Shown one piece after another: positions 61,364 through 64,000 of a stretch of DNA of 64,000 nt. This stretch comes from Citrobacter gillenii (GTDB taxonomy: Bacteria > Pseudomonadota > Gammaproteobacteria > Enterobacterales > Enterobacteriaceae). The notes below the pieces were generated by a model. The model saw only the letters and a program-made list of their open reading frames with translations. It did not search any database and was not told the origin of the DNA. How positions within the stretch are numbered: position 1 is the first letter of the stretch; every line of letters begins with the position of its first letter. The position numbers and the translations under genes were made by a program. Location: the NCBI RefSeq assembly GCF_013337685.1, contig NZ_SUQN01000008.1:186001-250000 (forward strand). The letters run 5' to 3'.

Positions 61364-63148
61364 TTATAGTTTTTTTTCTGGCGAATCCAAAAAAAATTTA
61401 ATAGCTAAATCATGACCAAATCTTGTATATCCCAGCGATATGATTTTATCATTTAATCTTAATAGACTATTAGTTGGCTCTTTGAATTTTTTATAATCAG
61501 TATCATTTACAACTTTTTCTATCGCTGAAAAATACCCAATTTTTTCAAAAGCATGGAGTTTTAATCTTATAAAATCAAGATCCTGACTCGTATTATATTC
61601 TTCAATTAACGACAATGCCTTTCCCATTTCATTGTGGGACAAGTAGGTAGACAATGCCATTGTATGAATTGACATAGGTTTGTCTTTGTTATCAACAATA
61701 TCATAAAGAGAACAAAAAGCTTGATACAAACCTGTTTCGTACAACCCATTAAGATATTGGTAAACAATTGGAGAACACCAGTAGCAATGTTTATTGTCGA
61801 AGTATTTTCCCATTAATTCACATAGCTGATTGTTCCTTTCAACTTCTCTTAAATCTTCTGAAATATTATATATAAATACTGAGTTTATTGATTTAAAATC
61901 ATCGTTGTCACAATCACCAATTTCCTCGATAATATCATCTACTATCTTACTGTCTCTTCTGTTTATATCGCTCTGCTCAATATATAAATTTAATTTTAAC
62001 TTTGAGAAAAGCTCACTCAGCCTTCCTTGGTCGGTTTGTATTGCCCCCCCGGTATCGATCCACTCAATCAAACTGGTATCGTCTATCAACTCTCTTGCAA
62101 GGATAAAATCTGATAAGGAGATAACCTCTTTAGAAAGAATTCCTTTAACTATCTCTTCCTTATAACTTTTATCACCGCTACATCTTCGAATGATATTAAC
62201 AGGGTGGCTTTCTTGCTCCTGTTCATTAAGGTGTAAAACACGAAGGTTATTGGCTAATTCTTGACTTATTTTATCGACTGAATCTATGTTTTTTATAAGA
62301 ATTTCCCTCAGTCTTTCATCTCCTTCCTTCGTAAACAAATAGCAGGGAACAATTACATTAAAAAGCCTAAAATCACTCCCTTGGCTCTCAGCATATAATT
62401 TGAGTGTTTCATCTATAAGGTTCGATATCCGATCTTTTTCTTTTTGTGATAACAGCCAGTAATCGTCACCAACTATGTCTTGATTAAGTAACATACCTCT
62501 TGTGAACAAATGTATAACTCTGGAATTATAACTTGGGAAATAGTCCACTAAAAAATTTGCAACATCTAATGCAGTCTCAAAACTTTTTACTCTGAATAAA
62601 CCTGAGATCAGACCAATCAATTCCTCTTCGGTTAAACCATGCTTCCCTGTTGAGGCTCTCTCCTGCAAAACTTCTTCACTTAGTGTTAACTCAAGCAACA
62701 AAGCCCTACTAAAAGGGCCTTTAACATCTGTTGAATTATACCTATCCATCATTCTATCTTTGCCAAACTTGTTAAATTCAAGTCTTAATAATAAAGATAG
62801 TGATAGATCTTTTATCATTTCATTATTAGATGATAAAACTATTTCATTAAGAATAGAAAATTCCGCATGAGAATTTGCGTCTTCTACTAAATCAGCCTTT
62901 ATTCTCAATAGTACAAAAAGATCATTAATTTCTTTTGTTTGATTTTTAATAGATAAAATTAAATCAATTTTCGTTTTTGCATCTAATATTTTCCTATTAG
63001 ATATATCACTTAATATTTTTTTAACAGGTTCTCTAAGATCTTCTGGCACTGTTAAATTAATGAACGTATTATAATTCTCAATAAATAAATTTTTATCACG
63101 AGCGACATTATCTCCTGGTCCATAATGTGCTTGATTCAAACTTTCCAT
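61364..63148 (-). CDS. Helical-repeat (TPR-like) protein with N-terminal GDNV motif, possible GapS6b-like
   Basis: This 594-residue protein is almost entirely alpha-helical, with TPR-like units such as TALDVANFLVDYFPSYNSRVI and LYETGLYQAFCSLYDIVDN. Residues 6-19 carry the motif QAHYGPGDNVARDK, which matches the C-terminus of the adjacent 110-aa protein. Its ATG overlaps the stop of that gene (TAATG), indicating coupled translation and a fixed ratio. In Gamma-Mobile-Trio islands a two-gene anti-phage system named GAPS6 is, from memory, of this type; I cannot confirm homology. No nuclease or NTPase motif was seen. Confidence 0.65.
   Translation of the reverse strand: MESLNQAHYGPGDNVARDKNLFIENYNTFINLTVPEDLREPVKKILSDISNRKILDAKTKIDLILSIKNQTKEINDLFVLLRIKADLVEDANSHAEFSILNEIVLSSNNEMIKDLSLSLLLRLEFNKFGKDRMMDRYNSTDVKGPFSRALLLELTLSEEVLQERASTGKHGLTEEELIGLISGLFRVKSFETALDVANFLVDYFPSYNSRVIHLFTRGMLLNQDIVGDDYWLLSQKEKDRISNLIDETLKLYAESQGSDFRLFNVIVPCYLFTKEGDERLREILIKNIDSVDKISQELANNLRVLHLNEQEQESHPVNIIRRCSGDKSYKEEIVKGILSKEVISLSDFILARELIDDTSLIEWIDTGGAIQTDQGRLSELFSKLKLNLYIEQSDINRRDSKIVDDIIEEIGDCDNDDFKSINSVFIYNISEDLREVERNNQLCELMGKYFDNKHCYWCSPIVYQYLNGLYETGLYQAFCSLYDIVDNKDKPMSIHTMALSTYLSHNEMGKALSLIEEYNTSQDLDFIRLKLHAFEKIGYFSAIEKVVNDTDYKKFKEPTNSLLRLNDKIISLGYTRFGHDLAIKFFLDSPEKKL
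63092..63133 (-). other. GDNV motif, copy in the 594-aa protein (N-terminus)
   Basis: This encodes QAHYGPGDNVARDK at residues 6-19. It pairs with the copy at 63172-63213: the positions agree except for A/T, P/T and A/G. Confidence 0.8.
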
Positions 63149-63480
63149 TACTCATTATTCCCATTAATGATTTTATCTCTTCCAACATTATCGCCTGTCC
63201 CATAGTGTGTTTGTTTTACTGAGACTATTGATGCATTAGGGATATTTTCAAGTACATTCATCACTTCCGGGTTGGCTTTTAAATGTTTCTCAATAGCTTT
63301 TTCACTCATATCATCATTAACATTCAATTTTTCTATTTTTTCTGCTAAAAGTTCAGCATTTTCATCACTTGTAATAAATTCAGTTAGTTTCTTTTTAATA
63401 TTATCTTTTGTGAAAGATATTCCAGCCAGCAATAAATCATAGATAGCCCTTGAAACTATTGCTGTGGTAATAGGTCCCAT
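63148..63480 (-). CDS. Small protein with C-terminal GDNV motif, possible GapS6a-like
   Basis: This 110-residue protein has an N-terminal weakly hydrophobic helix (ITTAIVSRAIYDLLLAGISF), an amphipathic helical middle and a C-terminal tail. The motif QTHYGTGDNVGRDK is at residues 90-103, followed by IINGNNE. GAGGA lies before the ATG, and the gene overlaps the 594-aa gene. The tail's Gly/Asn-rich pattern and its match at the N-terminus of the partner recall bacterial amyloid-signalling pairs, in which an effector and a sensor share a short motif. Confidence 0.65.
   Translation of the reverse strand: MGPITTAIVSRAIYDLLLAGISFTKDNIKKKLTEFITSDENAELLAEKIEKLNVNDDMSEKAIEKHLKANPEVMNVLENIPNASIVSVKQTHYGTGDNVGRDKIINGNNE
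63172..63213 (-). other. GDNV motif, copy in the 110-aa protein (C-terminus)
   Basis: This encodes QTHYGTGDNVGRDK at residues 90-103, seven residues from the C-terminus. The DNA is also clearly similar to the copy at 63092-63133. Confidence 0.8.
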
Positions 63481-63503
63481 AATTTAGTCCTCGCGTGGTT
63501 TGT

Positions 63504-64000
63504 TTACTCGTTTAGGGGTGGGTATTTAGCTGATGCAAGAATATCATTATACAACTTAGGGCTACTTTTCAAGATATGCAACTCAATCTTTTGTAATGCC
63601 TCGAAGATTCTATCATTATCGGGAACAGCATACCTTTCCGTTGGGTCAGTTGTATTACGATGGTTAAGTAGTCTCTTAACAACAGCATAAGAAACAAGCT
63701 CTTCTGCTACACGACCAAAAGTTCTACGAAGATCATGCATACCAAGTTTAACAATACCTGCTTCTGCACAAAGGTATTCTCTCAAACTTTTGCTGTCAGA
63801 GTAATGACCAACTTTGCTCCGGTTCGATCGAGCGGGAAAAACCCATTTTAGTCTTTCTTTACGAGTTTCGGCTTCCTGAACAATGTCCCTTCTGTCTTCC
63901 AGTATCACCTTCACCGCATCACAAATTGGTAACTCATGGTCGTTTCGATTCTTAGTGTCATAGAAGCGAATGATACGATTTTCAAGATCTACATAACTTG
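63504..64000 (-). CDS. Tyrosine integrase, catalytic domain (5' end cut by window)
   Basis: The reading frame is open to the window edge (visible start YVDLENRIIRFYDTKNRND), so this is the C-terminal part of a longer phage/island integrase. The catalytic motifs H-D-L-R-R-T-F-G, LLNHR and the nucleophile Tyr in TERYAV are intact. It lies just upstream of the GDNV gene pair on the same strand. It is not closely similar to the three recombinases at 54-59 kb. It probably belongs to the larger island or to a neighbouring element whose attachment site is outside the window. Confidence 0.85.
   Translation of the reverse strand, partial: SYVDLENRIIRFYDTKNRNDHELPICDAVKVILEDRRDIVQEAETRKERLKWVFPARSNRSKVGHYSDSKSLREYLCAEAGIVKLGMHDLRRTFGRVAEELVSYAVVKRLLNHRNTTDPTERYAVPDNDRIFEALQKIELHILKSSPKLYNDILASAKYPPLNE

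Overview
The window looks like a chromosome segment of an Enterobacteriaceae member. The evidence is a sitBCD manganese/iron transporter, a paired REP (BIME-type) repeat at 23972-24055 of the kind found in Escherichia, Salmonella and Citrobacter, and a type 1 secreted giant adhesin locus that recalls Salmonella SPI-9/BapA. A Citrobacter-like host is my best guess, but the species is not proven. No tRNA, rRNA, tmRNA or CRISPR array was recognised.

Core-like part, 1 to about 42.3 kb. The window opens inside sitB and continues with sitC and sitD. Next come a cysteine hydrolase of the isochorismatase family and a secreted serine-hydrolase-fold protein whose Ser-x-x-Lys motif is lost. From 16675 down to 4772 (minus strand) lies a nine-gene chemosensory operon of Wsp-like design: EAL phosphodiesterase, Cache-type MCP, CheB, CheR-TPR, CheA-receiver hybrid, stand-alone receiver, HPt-REC-REC-GGDEF diguanylate cyclase, CheW and a small CheW-like protein. 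Divergent from it (17297-23930, plus) is an overlapping five-gene operon: a GGDEF-EAL membrane protein, two periplasmic family-3 solute-binding proteins, a LapG-type periplasmic cysteine protease and a LapD-type degenerate GGDEF/EAL receptor. The 3,370-residue adhesin (24406-34518, minus) has a LapA-type N-terminus with a TAAG LapG cleavage site, followed by about 27 Ig-like repeats. Its type 1 secretion genes (TolC, ABC exporter, HlyD) are divergently transcribed. Together these genes form a complete c-di-GMP-to-adhesin circuit: chemosensory and solute sensing set c-di-GMP, LapD reads it, LapG is restrained or released, and the adhesin is kept or shed. The same dyad (TTAATGT-N2-ACATTAA) lies upstream of both the 17297 operon and the adhesin. 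A YaiV/IprA-like regulator and a MarT/FidL-like (CadC/ToxR-type) pair close this part.

Island, about 42.3 kb to the window end. Base composition turns visibly AT-rich. The first section has small membrane proteins and a five-gene operon (44258-48649): membrane protein, ComEC-like metallo-beta-lactamase-fold protein, Cap2-like E2-E1 fusion, Cap3-like JAMM peptidase, membrane protein. It resembles type II CBASS with the nucleotidyltransferase replaced by the MBL protein, and the MBL protein ends in a Gly4-Tyr-Ala tail that could be processed and conjugated. Next is a mobilisation module (oriT-like hairpins, MobC-like protein, MOBP-type relaxase) with two lipoproteins. The last section (53.7-63.5 kb, minus) has three consecutive tyrosine recombinases plus a small coiled-coil protein, resembling Gamma-Mobile-Trio/Tn554-type modules. 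Its apparent cargo is an AlpA-like HTH protein, an unknown 516-aa protein and a coupled two-gene pair that shares a 14-residue HYGxGDNVxRDK-type motif at facing termini, which looks like a defence pair of the GAPS6 or amyloid-signalling kind. A further tyrosine integrase runs off the right edge.
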